A DNA stretch of 64,000 bases, taken from NCBI RefSeq assembly GCF_010645065.1, contig NZ_JAADZW010000003.1, forward strand, positions 1-64,000. Reading direction: 5' to 3'. Below are positions 24,280 to 32,320 of the stretch, piece by piece. This DNA is from Flavobacterium fluviatile. Its GTDB lineage: Bacteria; Bacteroidota; Bacteroidia; Flavobacteriales; Flavobacteriaceae. A program made the position numbers and the translations under genes. Below the pieces are notes generated by a model. It was given only the letters and a program-made list of their open reading frames with translations. It made no database searches and was not told the origin of the DNA. Position 1 is the first letter of the stretch; each line of letters starts with the position of its first letter.

Positions 24280-26721
24280 ATGGAAAGCAAAAAAAGCTAT
24301 ATGCCCATTAAAGTACTTTTCGGCTATCTTGCACTGGTTGGGCTCGTAGTAATTGTGGGATGGTTTTTATATTCTGAAAATGTAGTTTACAATAACTTAG
24401 AAGATAAAATTGCCTTTGAAAAAACTAAAATATTAAGAGTCAGCAAGCTTTTTTCGAATGTATATAAAACGGAAAGTTTAGCCAGAAAAACAATTCAGAC
24501 CAACTCTGAAAAAGATTTCAAAAGCTATCTCATCGAAACAGACTCCTTAAAATCAAGGATTGACACCTTAAAACAAATTGTTACAACACAATATCAAAAG
24601 GCTTTATTAGACAGCGTTACTTACTTATTGTCTGAAAAAACAGAAAACATCAGACAATTAAAAACGATAAAAAATAAAGCTGAGGACGAAGTTTCAGTTA
24701 ATACGGCGATTGACGAAATTACCAAAATGGAGTTTAAACTCCGAAAACTGGAACTTCAGGATTTTACCAAAAACCCAAACGATTTAGGAAGTTATCAGCG
24801 AAATGTACTGCAAAAATATGTTGATTATCTCAATCAGAACATTCCGGATGACAGTACCAATACACTTACCAAACAGGCTTCTGACTCTATTCTGGCTAAT
24901 TCAAAAAAGCTTTTGAGTGATGTAAAACAAAAAGCAGAGAAGAAAAAAGAATCTTTAAATTTTGAAGAAAATAAATTGCTCAAAAATGAAATTGCTATTT
25001 CTGAACAGCTTCGAAAAGTACTCCGGATAATTGAAAGGGAAATTATTATCAATTCGATTAAAAACAATTCCCTCAAAGAAAAATCACTAAAAAAAGTAAA
25101 TGAAATCGTTACCGTTTCGGCTATTGTAGGTTTACTGCTTACTGTCATTTTCTCTATCATCATTGTTAGTGATTATTCGAAATCCCAGTTGTATAAAAAA
25201 CAGCTGGAGATTGCCAATTTTAAAACCAAAAACCTGCTTAAAAGCCGGGAACAGCTTATCTCAACAGTCAGTCATGATTTAAAAACACCGTTGAGTACCA
25301 TTGTGGGATATTCTGAACTTTTAGGCAATACTGATGTCACTACCAAACAGTCTTATTTCATTAAAAACATCCGGAATTCTTCGGAATATATTACCCAGCT
25401 GGTACAGGATTTACTGGATTTTTCTCAGATCGAAGCCGGAAAAATCACAATTGAAAAAGTTCCATTTTTATTACCTGAAATCATTGATGAAGTGGCCAAA
25501 AGTATTCAGACCGTTAACAAACAAAAGAATATTGACCTGATTATTAATGTTGATGAAAAGCTGAACACCAAAATCGTCGGCGATCCGTTTCGTCTGAAAC
25601 AGATTTTAACCAATATAATCGGAAATGCGTATAAATTTACTGAACAGGGTTTTATAAGAATTAATGCATATGTTGCTGAAGAAAATGATTTTTTTGCCAT
25701 TACCATTGAAGATTCCGGTATTGGAATCGAAAAGAAAAATCTGAAACTGGTATTTGAAGAATTTGCGCAGGCGAATGAAAACATTGAAAAAAAATATGGC
25801 GGAACAGGTTTAGGGCTGGCCATCTGTCAAAAAATCATTTCGATATTAGGCGGAAAATTAAAACTTGAAAGTACATTTGGACAAGGAAGTACATTTAAAA
25901 TTAAACTGCCACTTTCATTTGATACAAGTCCAGGCCTTCCGGACCCCGAATCAAAAGAAATTACTGCAAACTCTGAAAAATTTACTTTTATCGTTGTAGA
26001 TGACGATATTAATTTGCTCAATCTGACCAGCACTGTTTTAAAACAGCAGGGACATCAGGTTTTATCATTTACAAGTGCCTCAGAAGCTTTGGAAACTATA
26101 CACAATACCGATTTTGATTTCATCATTACAGATATTCAGATGCCTGAAATTGATGGTTTCTTGTTTGTTAAAAAACTAAAAAGCAAAAAGGGTTCATGTT
26201 ATAAAAATCAGCCCATTATGGCTATAACAGGGCGAACAGATTTAGATTTTTCTACTTATACGGATGCAGGTTTTTCGACCGTAATAAACAAGCCTTATTC
26301 TCCAAAATCCTTGCTTGAAACTATTCAGAAAGTTTTAGACAACACCATAAGTCTGGACAATAAAATTGTAACAACAGAAGAAGAAATTTCTTCAAAAACC
26401 TATTCTTTAGCAACTTTAAAAGAGTTTTTAGGAAACGATACAGAATCAGCAAGAGAGTTCATCAGATCATTTATAAAAAGTACAAAAAGAAATTTAAATG
26501 CTTTGGAAGATGCCGTGCAGAAAAAAAACATAGCCGAAGTAAATGCAATCAGCCACAGAATGGCACCAATGTTCAGGCAAATCCAAGCCTACGAAACTGG
26601 TGAAATCCTTACTAAATTAGAACAAAACACCTTGAAAAATTCAGATTTGGAATCTCATTTAAGCAATTTAAAAGCCAAAATTGATTTGCTTTTTGATAGT
26701 TTAAAAAAAGAAATCCTTTAA
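24280..26721 (+). CDS. hybrid sensor histidine kinase with receiver and HPt domains
   Basis: 813 residues. A membrane helix at about 12-31 and another at about 277-298 enclose a helical periplasmic sensor of about 245 residues. HisKA follows with STVSHDLKTPLST (His332), then HATPase with N, G1 and G2 boxes (NIIGNAYKF, IEDSGIGIEKKN, YGGTGLGLAICQ). The receiver domain carries ITDIQMPEIDG (Asp618), and the C-terminal HPt-like domain ISHRMAPMFRQI (His759). It can therefore run a full His-Asp-His relay to a separate receiver. The convergent sigma-54 response regulator (4-base overlap at the ends) is a candidate acceptor. The signal sensed is unknown. Confidence 0.95.
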   Translation: MESKKSYMPIKVLFGYLALVGLVVIVGWFLYSENVVYNNLEDKIAFEKTKILRVSKLFSNVYKTESLARKTIQTNSEKDFKSYLIETDSLKSRIDTLKQIVTTQYQKALLDSVTYLLSEKTENIRQLKTIKNKAEDEVSVNTAIDEITKMEFKLRKLELQDFTKNPNDLGSYQRNVLQKYVDYLNQNIPDDSTNTLTKQASDSILANSKKLLSDVKQKAEKKKESLNFEENKLLKNEIAISEQLRKVLRIIEREIIINSIKNNSLKEKSLKKVNEIVTVSAIVGLLLTVIFSIIIVSDYSKSQLYKKQLEIANFKTKNLLKSREQLISTVSHDLKTPLSTIVGYSELLGNTDVTTKQSYFIKNIRNSSEYITQLVQDLLDFSQIEAGKITIEKVPFLLPEIIDEVAKSIQTVNKQKNIDLIINVDEKLNTKIVGDPFRLKQILTNIIGNAYKFTEQGFIRINAYVAEENDFFAITIEDSGIGIEKKNLKLVFEEFAQANENIEKKYGGTGLGLAICQKIISILGGKLKLESTFGQGSTFKIKLPLSFDTSPGLPDPESKEITANSEKFTFIVVDDDINLLNLTSTVLKQQGHQVLSFTSASEALETIHNTDFDFIITDIQMPEIDGFLFVKKLKSKKGSCYKNQPIMAITGRTDLDFSTYTDAGFSTVINKPYSPKSLLETIQKVLDNTISLDNKIVTTEEEISSKTYSLATLKEFLGNDTESAREFIRSFIKSTKRNLNALEDAVQKKNIAEVNAISHRMAPMFRQIQAYETGEILTKLEQNTLKNSDLESHLSNLKAKIDLLFDSLKKEIL

Positions 26722-28058
26722 TCAATATTGTATTGCTTCAGTTTATTGTAAAGCGTTTTTCGGGTTATTTTTAACAGCTTTGCCGCTTCAGATTTATTGT
26801 TTTGGGTTCTGGATAAGGCATGAATAATGGTTTCTTTTTCATTGTCAGACAAAGAAAAACTGCCTGAAGAACCTGGTTTTTCTGTTTGAAAAAACTCAAT
26901 TGGCAAAACATCACTCTCAATGAAATCTCCCTGAGACAGAAGTGTTGCCCGTTTGATGCAGTTTTGAAGTTCACGTAAATTTCCCGGCCAGCTGTATTTT
27001 TGAAAAATGGCTACCACTTCCGGTGAAAAGCCGATAATATCTTTATTTAACTGTTGGTTTGCTTTCTCTAAAAAGTAATCAGCAAAAACCATTAAATCTT
27101 CTCCCCTGTCTGTTAACGAAGGCGACTGGATTGAGAATTCATTAATCCGGTGGTATAAATCTTCGCGGAAATCACCGTTTTTAACTGCTTCACGCAAATC
27201 TTCGTTGGTTGCAGTAATAATCCGGATATCAACATTGATTTCTTTATTGCTTCCAACAGGTTTAATTTTTCGTTCCTGAAGCGCCCTTAACAACTGGATC
27301 TGATTTTCATAAGAAAGATTTCCAATTTCATCCAGAAAAATTGTACCGCCATTCGCAGCTTCAAAATATCCTGTTTTATCACTGATTGCTCCTGTAAAAG
27401 ATCCTTTTAAATGCCCGAAGAATTCGCTGGCTGCCAGTTCTTTTGGAATAGCACCGCAATCAACAGCTATAAAATTATTATTTTTACGATGGCTTTGCTG
27501 ATGGATACTTTTGGCAATAATTTCTTTTCCGGTGCCGCTTTCACCAATTATTAAAACAGACATATCTGTAGGACTTACCAGTTTAATGTGTTCCAGTAAT
27601 TTTTTGGATGCAACTGAAATTCCTTTTACAAACTCATTTTGAGCAGAAACCTCTTTCTTGTGGACTTTTTTTTCTTTAACTGCTGCTTTTTCAGTTGGTG
27701 CCGTTTGCAATGCATTTGTAATGACCAATAAAACTTCATCAGGGTTAAATGGTTTTGAGATGTAATCTGAAGCGCCGTTTTTAATTGCTTTTACGGCTGT
27801 ATTTACATCAGAATAGCCCGTCATAAGTATAACAGGGATTTCGGGATGCGAAGTTTTAAATTCGGTCATCAAAACAATCCCGTCTGCATCAGGCAAACGA
27901 AGGTCTGTCAAAATCAAATCGAATGACTCTTTTTTGACATACAATCGGGCTTCTTCTGCGGAGAAAGCAATAGTTACATCAAATGCTTTTTTTACCAGAA
28001 ACCTTTCCAATAATTTGCAAAATGAAATATCGTCTTCTATTAATAATATCTTCGGCAT
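26718..28058 (-). CDS. sigma-54-dependent response regulator (NtrC family)
   Basis: 446 residues. Receiver domain 1-120 with Asp52 (LILTDLRLPDADG) and Lys102. AAA+ domain with Walker A GESGTGKE (172-179) and Walker B GGTIFLDEIG. The sigma-54-contacting loop reads GSFTGA (219-224) instead of the common GAFTGA. A Fis-type helix-turn-helix is at the C-terminus (NKSEAAKLLKITRKTLYNKL). It activates -24/-12 promoters using RpoN, which is encoded at 4977-6437. The hybrid kinase gene converges on it; the four PepSY-like genes lie directly upstream of it on the same strand, separated by a terminator. Confidence 0.95.
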   Translation of the reverse strand: MPKILLIEDDISFCKLLERFLVKKAFDVTIAFSAEEARLYVKKESFDLILTDLRLPDADGIVLMTEFKTSHPEIPVILMTGYSDVNTAVKAIKNGASDYISKPFNPDEVLLVITNALQTAPTEKAAVKEKKVHKKEVSAQNEFVKGISVASKKLLEHIKLVSPTDMSVLIIGESGTGKEIIAKSIHQQSHRKNNNFIAVDCGAIPKELAASEFFGHLKGSFTGAISDKTGYFEAANGGTIFLDEIGNLSYENQIQLLRALQERKIKPVGSNKEINVDIRIITATNEDLREAVKNGDFREDLYHRINEFSIQSPSLTDRGEDLMVFADYFLEKANQQLNKDIIGFSPEVVAIFQKYSWPGNLRELQNCIKRATLLSQGDFIESDVLPIEFFQTEKPGSSGSFSLSDNEKETIIHALSRTQNNKSEAAKLLKITRKTLYNKLKQYNID

Positions 28059-28120
28059 GTGCTTTTTGGGACTTTTTGCTAAAATACCACTATTAATACA
28101 GTATTTTCACAAAATTATGT

Positions 28121-28158
28121 AAAAAAAAAGAGACTGCAGTAAAGCAATCTCTTTTTCA
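28121..28158 (-). terminator. terminator after the PepSY-like gene array
   Basis: The stem AAAAAGAGA (28125-28133) / TCTCTTTTT (28148-28156) has T-rich runs on both strands. It separates the array from the response regulator gene. Confidence 0.65.
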
Positions 28159-28185
28159 CCAAAAACATAAATCTAATTCACCTAA

Positions 28186-28479
28186 TTATATTTTTAACCA
28201 GTTACCATTGGCATCCGAGTAAACAGTAGCCTTTTGGTCTCCAACTGCTATTTCCAGCTTGTATTCTTTTTTCTCGTTTACAAATACTTTCTCAAGTTTT
28301 GCTCCCGGATAAGCAGTTTCCAGTGCTTTTGTTACAGCTTCAGGAACTTCTTCTGCTTTTATTTCTTTATATTCTGATTGAAAATTTACGCTAACTTTTA
28401 CGGGTTCAACATTAGTAGTTGTAGCGTAAATTGACAAACTTCCAAGAATAATTGCTGCTGATAAGATTAACTTTTTCAT
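28186..28479 (-). CDS. PepSY-like secreted protein, array member 4
   Basis: 97 residues. A signal peptide (MKKLILSAAIILGSLSIYA) is followed by one PepSY-like (BLIP-fold) unit: VPEAVTKALETAYPGAKLEKVFVNEKKEYKLEIAVGDQKATVYSDANGNWLKI. The family is periplasmic and small, and is thought to bind peptides or inhibit proteases; the actual role is unknown. It is the last of four paralogues in a row on this strand (spacings of 15-25 bases), so one transcript is likely. It differs from its neighbours by ending in NWLKI. Confidence 0.85.
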   Translation of the reverse strand: MKKLILSAAIILGSLSIYATTTNVEPVKVSVNFQSEYKEIKAEEVPEAVTKALETAYPGAKLEKVFVNEKKEYKLEIAVGDQKATVYSDANGNWLKI

Positions 28480-28495
28480 AATGTTGATTTTTTAA

Positions 28496-28792
28496 TTACT
28501 TTTTAATGATGTTTCCTGATGCATCTGTAAAAATTGTATACTTTTTGTCACCGTTTGAGATTTCCAGTTTATACTCGTTTTTTGCATTTTTATATACTTT
28601 TTCGAGTTTAGTGTTTGGAAAAGATTTCTCTGCTGTAGATTTAACAGTTGCAGGAACCGCATCTGAAGCAACTTCTGTATATTCATCCTGAAACAGTAAA
28701 GAATTAACACTTGAAATTTTTACTTCAGACATTGCTGCCTGAACTGACAAGCCTCCCAAAATAAGTGCTGCAGATAAAATTAATTTTTTCAT
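28496..28792 (-). CDS. PepSY-like secreted protein, array member 3
   Basis: 98 residues. Signal peptide MKKLILSAALILGGLSVQA and one PepSY-like unit (VPATVKSTAEKSFPNTKLEKVYKNAKNEYKLEISNGDKKYTIFTDASGNIIKK). The start is 15 bases from the next array gene on the 5' side. It is a paralogue of members 1, 2 and 4. It is more divergent in the helix (STAEKSFPNTK) and lacks the usual Pro-Gly of YPG, so it may bind something different. Confidence 0.83.
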   Translation of the reverse strand: MKKLILSAALILGGLSVQAAMSEVKISSVNSLLFQDEYTEVASDAVPATVKSTAEKSFPNTKLEKVYKNAKNEYKLEISNGDKKYTIFTDASGNIIKK

Positions 28793-28807
28793 AATACTTC
28801 TTTTAAA

Positions 28808-29092
28808 TTATTTCTTAATGATATTTCCCTTTTCATCTGTATAAACAATAGATTTATCACCTCGTACTGTTATTTCGATTTTGTATTCCTTTTTGCTGTT
28901 TACAAACGCTTTTTCAAGTTTTACACCAGGGTATGCATTGTCTAAACCAGTTTTAACGGCTGCCGGAACAGCATCTACTTCTTTGTAATCGTCCTGAATT
29001 ATCGAATAAAATGAATTTGCAGAACTTAAAGCTGATGCCTGAACTGACAAACTTGCTAAAACTATTGCGGCTGATAAGATTAACTTTTTCAT
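28808..29092 (-). CDS. PepSY-like secreted protein, array member 2
   Basis: 94 residues. Signal peptide MKKLILSAAIVLASLSVQA and one PepSY-like unit (VPAAVKTGLDNAYPGVKLEKAFVNSKKEYKIEITVRGDKSIVYTDEKGNIIKK). The signal peptide is nearly identical to that of members 3 and 4, while the mature part has diverged more, the usual picture after old tandem duplication. Confidence 0.83.
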   Translation of the reverse strand: MKKLILSAAIVLASLSVQASALSSANSFYSIIQDDYKEVDAVPAAVKTGLDNAYPGVKLEKAFVNSKKEYKIEITVRGDKSIVYTDEKGNIIKK

Positions 29093-29116
29093 AATAAGTC
29101 ATTTAAAGTTAGTAAA

Positions 29117-29413
29117 TTATTTTTTAATCCATGTACCGTCTGCATTAGCAAACAGATTTCCTACTTTATCACCAACAGTAACATCTAATTTGTATTCTGA
29201 TTTTGCATTTTTATATGCTTTCGAAAGTACAACATCCGGATATGCTTTTTTAAGAGCGTCAGTGATTGCAGTAGGAACTTCTTCTAATTTCACTTCAGTA
29301 TATTCATCCTGGATTGAAACTGTTTTTATGACATTATCTGAAACTGGAGAAGTTGAAGCAAATGAAGTTAAACCTCCCAAAACGATTGCGGCTGATAAAA
29401 ATAGATTTTTCAT
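29117..29413 (-). CDS. PepSY-like secreted protein, array member 1
   Basis: 98 residues. Signal peptide MKNLFLSAAIVLGGLTSFA and one PepSY-like unit (VPTAITDALKKAYPDVVLSKAYKNAKSEYKLDVTVGDKVGNLFANADGTWIKK). It is the first gene of the array, so its upstream spacer (29414-29600) should hold the array promoter. No TAnnTTTG box was found there, but four TGTGTA sites are present, two of them forming a palindrome. Regulation by a dedicated factor is therefore plausible. Confidence 0.83.
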   Translation of the reverse strand: MKNLFLSAAIVLGGLTSFASTSPVSDNVIKTVSIQDEYTEVKLEEVPTAITDALKKAYPDVVLSKAYKNAKSEYKLDVTVGDKVGNLFANADGTWIKK

Positions 29414-29584
29414 AATATGTATATTTTAAATGTTATATATGTTGTTTTACACATTAGTCAAAGAAATTATTATGCCGTAATCAGAATTACATCTTCAAAA
29501 ATACATAAATTGTTGTTTTTCAGTACATTACATAAATATACTCATTTTTAATAAATGCTATTGTGTATAATTCCTTAGAAACTA

Positions 29585-29601
29585 TGTGTAAAAAATACAC
29601 A
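29585..29601. promoter_or_regulatory. TGTGTA palindrome, candidate regulator site
   Basis: TGTGTA-AAAAA-TACACA is a perfect 6+5+6 inverted repeat with another TGTGTA 23 bases to the left, about 170 bases before the array's first gene. It could be a binding site for the neighbouring response regulator or another factor. The link is inference. Confidence 0.4.
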
Positions 29602-29870
29602 CAAGTGTGGCATTAAATAAAAAAACTAATCTAAAAAAACTTCATTTTTTAATGACATAATTCTAACTATAAAAACTATTTAAATTTTTTTGAAGAAAAA
29701 AATTAAATAAATACTGACAAACGAATTTTTGTTGAATTTATATTACTAAAGAAAACAAGCCATAAATGAAATAATAACACAAAACAACTGTTTAAAATTT
29801 TTTTTTAACATATTTACAAACAATTACATTTAATTGCATTATCTGTATTAAAATGTTAAAAATTAAGTTG

Positions 29871-29878
29871 TAGTTTTG
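29871..29878 (+). promoter_or_regulatory. -7 promoter element TAGTTTTG for the OmpA-family gene
   Basis: An exact TAnnTTTG match ending 24 bases before the ATG at 29903. Confidence 0.65.
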
Positions 29879-29902
29879 CACGAAATTTTAAAATTTCAAT
29901 AA

Positions 29903-31159
29903 ATGAAAAGAATTATACTATTACTTGTTCTGCTAGTAACAGTTTTAACAGCTAATGCTCAAATCGGCACAGGCGAAAGTTTAACTAATGGAAATTTCAA
30001 CAAATGGTCTATTGAATTTGCAGGCGGATTTAACAAACCACAAAAACCAATGAAATATTACACATCACCAATAAGTCCGTATGTTATTGATTTAGGTGTA
30101 CGATACATGTTCAACAATAAGTTTGGTTTGAAAGCTGATTTTGGCTATAATAGCTTTCAGGAAGAAAAAAACTCACCTGAATTCAGTACAAAATATTATA
30201 GATTTGATGTTCAGGGTGTAGCCAACTTAGGTCGGATTATGGATTTTCAAACCTGGACCAAAACAATCGGCTTATTAGGACATACAGGTATTGGTGCTGC
30301 CTACTTCGAGGACAAAAACTCTTCATTAGATGACAAAATGATTAACTTTATCATTGGTGTAACTGCTCAGGTAAAGTTATCAGATAAACTGGTTTTGACC
30401 GGAGATTTTTCAACTATTACCAATGCTCTTCAAAGTCACACGTATGATGCAGCTGCAGTTAACGCGGAGAAAGGTTTCAACGGAGCTTTATTTAATGGAA
30501 CTATAGGCCTGACATTATACTTAGGTAAAAAAGAAAACCATGCTGACTGGATTGTTTTTGAAAACGAAGAAATAGCAGCTTTAAGAGAAAGACTTGATCA
30601 GCATGATAAGATGTTCCTTGATTCTGACAAAGATGGTGTTGTAGATTATTTAGATCTTGAGCCAAATACAATTGCGGGACTTATGGTTGATTCTAAAGGT
30701 AGAGCTATTGATTTAAACAATAACGCTATCCCTGATGAATTGGAGCGCTACTTGACTAAAACGTATCCTGGTACTGCAAACAGCGATGATCCAATAAGTG
30801 ACAAGGAATCAATTACGAAATTAGTTAACGGAGGTTATGTTGCTGCTTACTTCGATTTCAACAAATCTACTCCTACGGACTCTTCAATGGATGGCATTAA
30901 TTTCGTATTAAACTATTTACGAAACAATCCTTCAGCTTCTGTAGATATTACTGGTTATGCTGATGAAATTGGAAATGCTGTATATAATGAAAAATTAGCT
31001 AATGAAAGAGCAGACAATGTAAAAAATATTCTTCTAAAAGCGAAGATTGCTCCGGAAAGAATAACCGTAATAAGCGGAGGTGTAGATACTTCTGTAGATA
31101 AAGATTCTGCTACAGCGAGAAAATTAGTAAGAAGAGTTACTTTCAAGATAAAAAATTAA
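29903..31159 (+). CDS. OmpA-family outer-membrane protein
   Basis: 418 residues. The signal peptide (MKRIILLLVLLVTVLTANA) precedes an N-terminal barrel of about 190 residues (FNKWSIEFAGGFNKPQKP ... GTIGLTLYLGKK). A calcium-binding thrombospondin-3-like loop follows (DSDKDGVVDYLDLEP). The C-terminal OmpA peptidoglycan-binding domain reads AYFDFNKSTPTDSS ... ITGYADEIGNAVYNEKLANERADNVKNIL. It ties the outer membrane to peptidoglycan and is usually abundant. It has its own promoter and a very strong terminator. Confidence 0.95.
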   Translation: MKRIILLLVLLVTVLTANAQIGTGESLTNGNFNKWSIEFAGGFNKPQKPMKYYTSPISPYVIDLGVRYMFNNKFGLKADFGYNSFQEEKNSPEFSTKYYRFDVQGVANLGRIMDFQTWTKTIGLLGHTGIGAAYFEDKNSSLDDKMINFIIGVTAQVKLSDKLVLTGDFSTITNALQSHTYDAAAVNAEKGFNGALFNGTIGLTLYLGKKENHADWIVFENEEIAALRERLDQHDKMFLDSDKDGVVDYLDLEPNTIAGLMVDSKGRAIDLNNNAIPDELERYLTKTYPGTANSDDPISDKESITKLVNGGYVAAYFDFNKSTPTDSSMDGINFVLNYLRNNPSASVDITGYADEIGNAVYNEKLANERADNVKNILLKAKIAPERITVISGGVDTSVDKDSATARKLVRRVTFKIKN

Positions 31160-31197
31160 GACACACTAATTAGTCGAATTTATTATCCGGCATCATT

Positions 31198-31228
31198 AAA
31201 AAAGCGTGAATTTTCACGCTTTTTTTAT
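31198..31228 (+). terminator. strong terminator after the OmpA-family gene
   Basis: The stem AAAAAAGCGTGAA / TTCACGCTTTTTT (31198-31210 / 31213-31225) has a minimal loop and a T-run. Confidence 0.85.
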
Positions 31229-31274
31229 TAAACAACATATTATAATTTCAATCATATAACTACGTGGTTTAATT

Positions 31275-32177
31275 TTAAAAGTAAATTATTGTCTGAGGCA
31301 TTAAATCTCTAAGGTTAGCAATCGTTTCCTTTGTCATTGGGTTACCAACCAGAATGAGCGTTTTAAGTTTTTTTAGATACTGAATGTCTTCCGGTAAATC
31401 CCTGAGTCTATTATTGGCTAAATTCATACTTACCACATTTTTTAGTGCTCTTATTTTTGGAGAAATTTGAGTTATAGCATTATCACTTACATTTAAAAAT
31501 TCCATGTTCCCGGATTGAAATACTGCCTCAGGAATTTTTACAATACTGTTTTTCTGTAATTCTAAATATTTTATTTGTTTTGGCAATTTTACTTCTCCTA
31601 AGTCATTGATTTGATTAGCAGAAAGATTCAGGTAGAGCAAATTTTTAATTTTATCTAACCGGTCTGAAACATAACTTATTTGATTACTGTGCAGGTTTAT
31701 CTCTTCTAAAGAGGGTATATCCAACAGGGCTTCAGGAAAAACACTTAAATTATTAGAATCAAAATGTACCACCTTTAAATTTTGAAGTTTTGAGATTTCT
31801 GAATTTACAGCCGTCAGGCTATTAAGGTTCATCGATAATGTTTTTAGCTTTTTCAATTCGCCAATTCCATCGGGAATAAACTTAATTCCGTTTTCATTTA
31901 CATTTAAAATTTCGAGTTCCCTCAGTGAAAATATTACTTTGTCCATTTTTTCTAAATGATTCGCCATCAGATTTAGGAAAAACAGGGAATCCAATTTTAT
32001 AAGATCAGCAGGAAGGTTGTATAAACCCTTATCTCTGAAACTCATACTATAAACCGTTTTTTTACTTAAAATTGCCGCATCAATATCTGTGTAAGTAGGA
32101 TATTTAACGGGATCAATTTGTGCTTTTGCATTAGAGAGGAACAATACAAATACAATCAATAAAAGTATTTTTTTCAT
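31275..32177 (-). CDS. exported leucine-rich repeat protein
   Basis: 300 residues. Signal peptide MKKILLLIVFVLFLSNAKA, then about ten LRR units of 22-23 residues (LRELEILNVNENGIKFIPDGIGELKKLKTLSMNLNSL, and so on) with the L-x-x-L-x-L-x-x-N pattern. There is no catalytic domain, membrane anchor or T9SS sorting tail. Such proteins act in protein binding or surface interaction; the partner is unknown. It lies between the OmpA and PhoX-like genes as a single unit. Confidence 0.9.
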   Translation of the reverse strand: MKKILLLIVFVLFLSNAKAQIDPVKYPTYTDIDAAILSKKTVYSMSFRDKGLYNLPADLIKLDSLFFLNLMANHLEKMDKVIFSLRELEILNVNENGIKFIPDGIGELKKLKTLSMNLNSLTAVNSEISKLQNLKVVHFDSNNLSVFPEALLDIPSLEEINLHSNQISYVSDRLDKIKNLLYLNLSANQINDLGEVKLPKQIKYLELQKNSIVKIPEAVFQSGNMEFLNVSDNAITQISPKIRALKNVVSMNLANNRLRDLPEDIQYLKKLKTLILVGNPMTKETIANLRDLMPQTIIYF

Positions 32178-32277
32178 ATATGTAGTTATTACTTTAAGTG
32201 GCTATATGTATCGCTTTTTCTTAGCGGTACTTGTTTTCAACAAACGTTTCGTAAGTAGCGATTTCATAAATATAAAA

Positions 32278-32310
32278 GCTGCCGGCATTGAATGCCGGCA
32301 GCTAAAACTA
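32278..32310 (-). terminator. terminator after the PhoX-like gene
   Basis: A perfect 12-base inverted repeat (GCTGCCGGCATT, 32278-32289 / AATGCCGGCAGC, 32291-32302). On the minus strand it is followed by TTTTATATTTATG. Confidence 0.75.
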
Positions 32311-32320
32311 AAATTTGTAC

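Larger units (their letters stand above)
29414..29902. other. 489-base AT-rich divergent spacer between the PepSY array and the OmpA gene
   Basis: No coding potential was seen. It holds the palindrome TGTGTAAAAAATACACA (29585-29601), further TGTGTA sites at 29562-29567 (plus) and 29448-29453 (minus), long A and T runs, and the OmpA-gene promoter at its right end. Confidence 0.6.

Noticed and set aside
29460..29485. A sigma-54-like site before the PepSY array (minus strand CGGCATAATAATTTCT)
   Set aside because: GG is present at -24 but the -12 GC is TC; one mismatch at an invariant position is too much in AT-rich DNA without experiment.
30640..30670. DSDKDGVVDYLD in the OmpA protein as an EF-hand enzyme or calcium sensor
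   Set aside because: It is the usual thrombospondin-3-like linker between barrel and OmpA domain in Bacteroidota porins.
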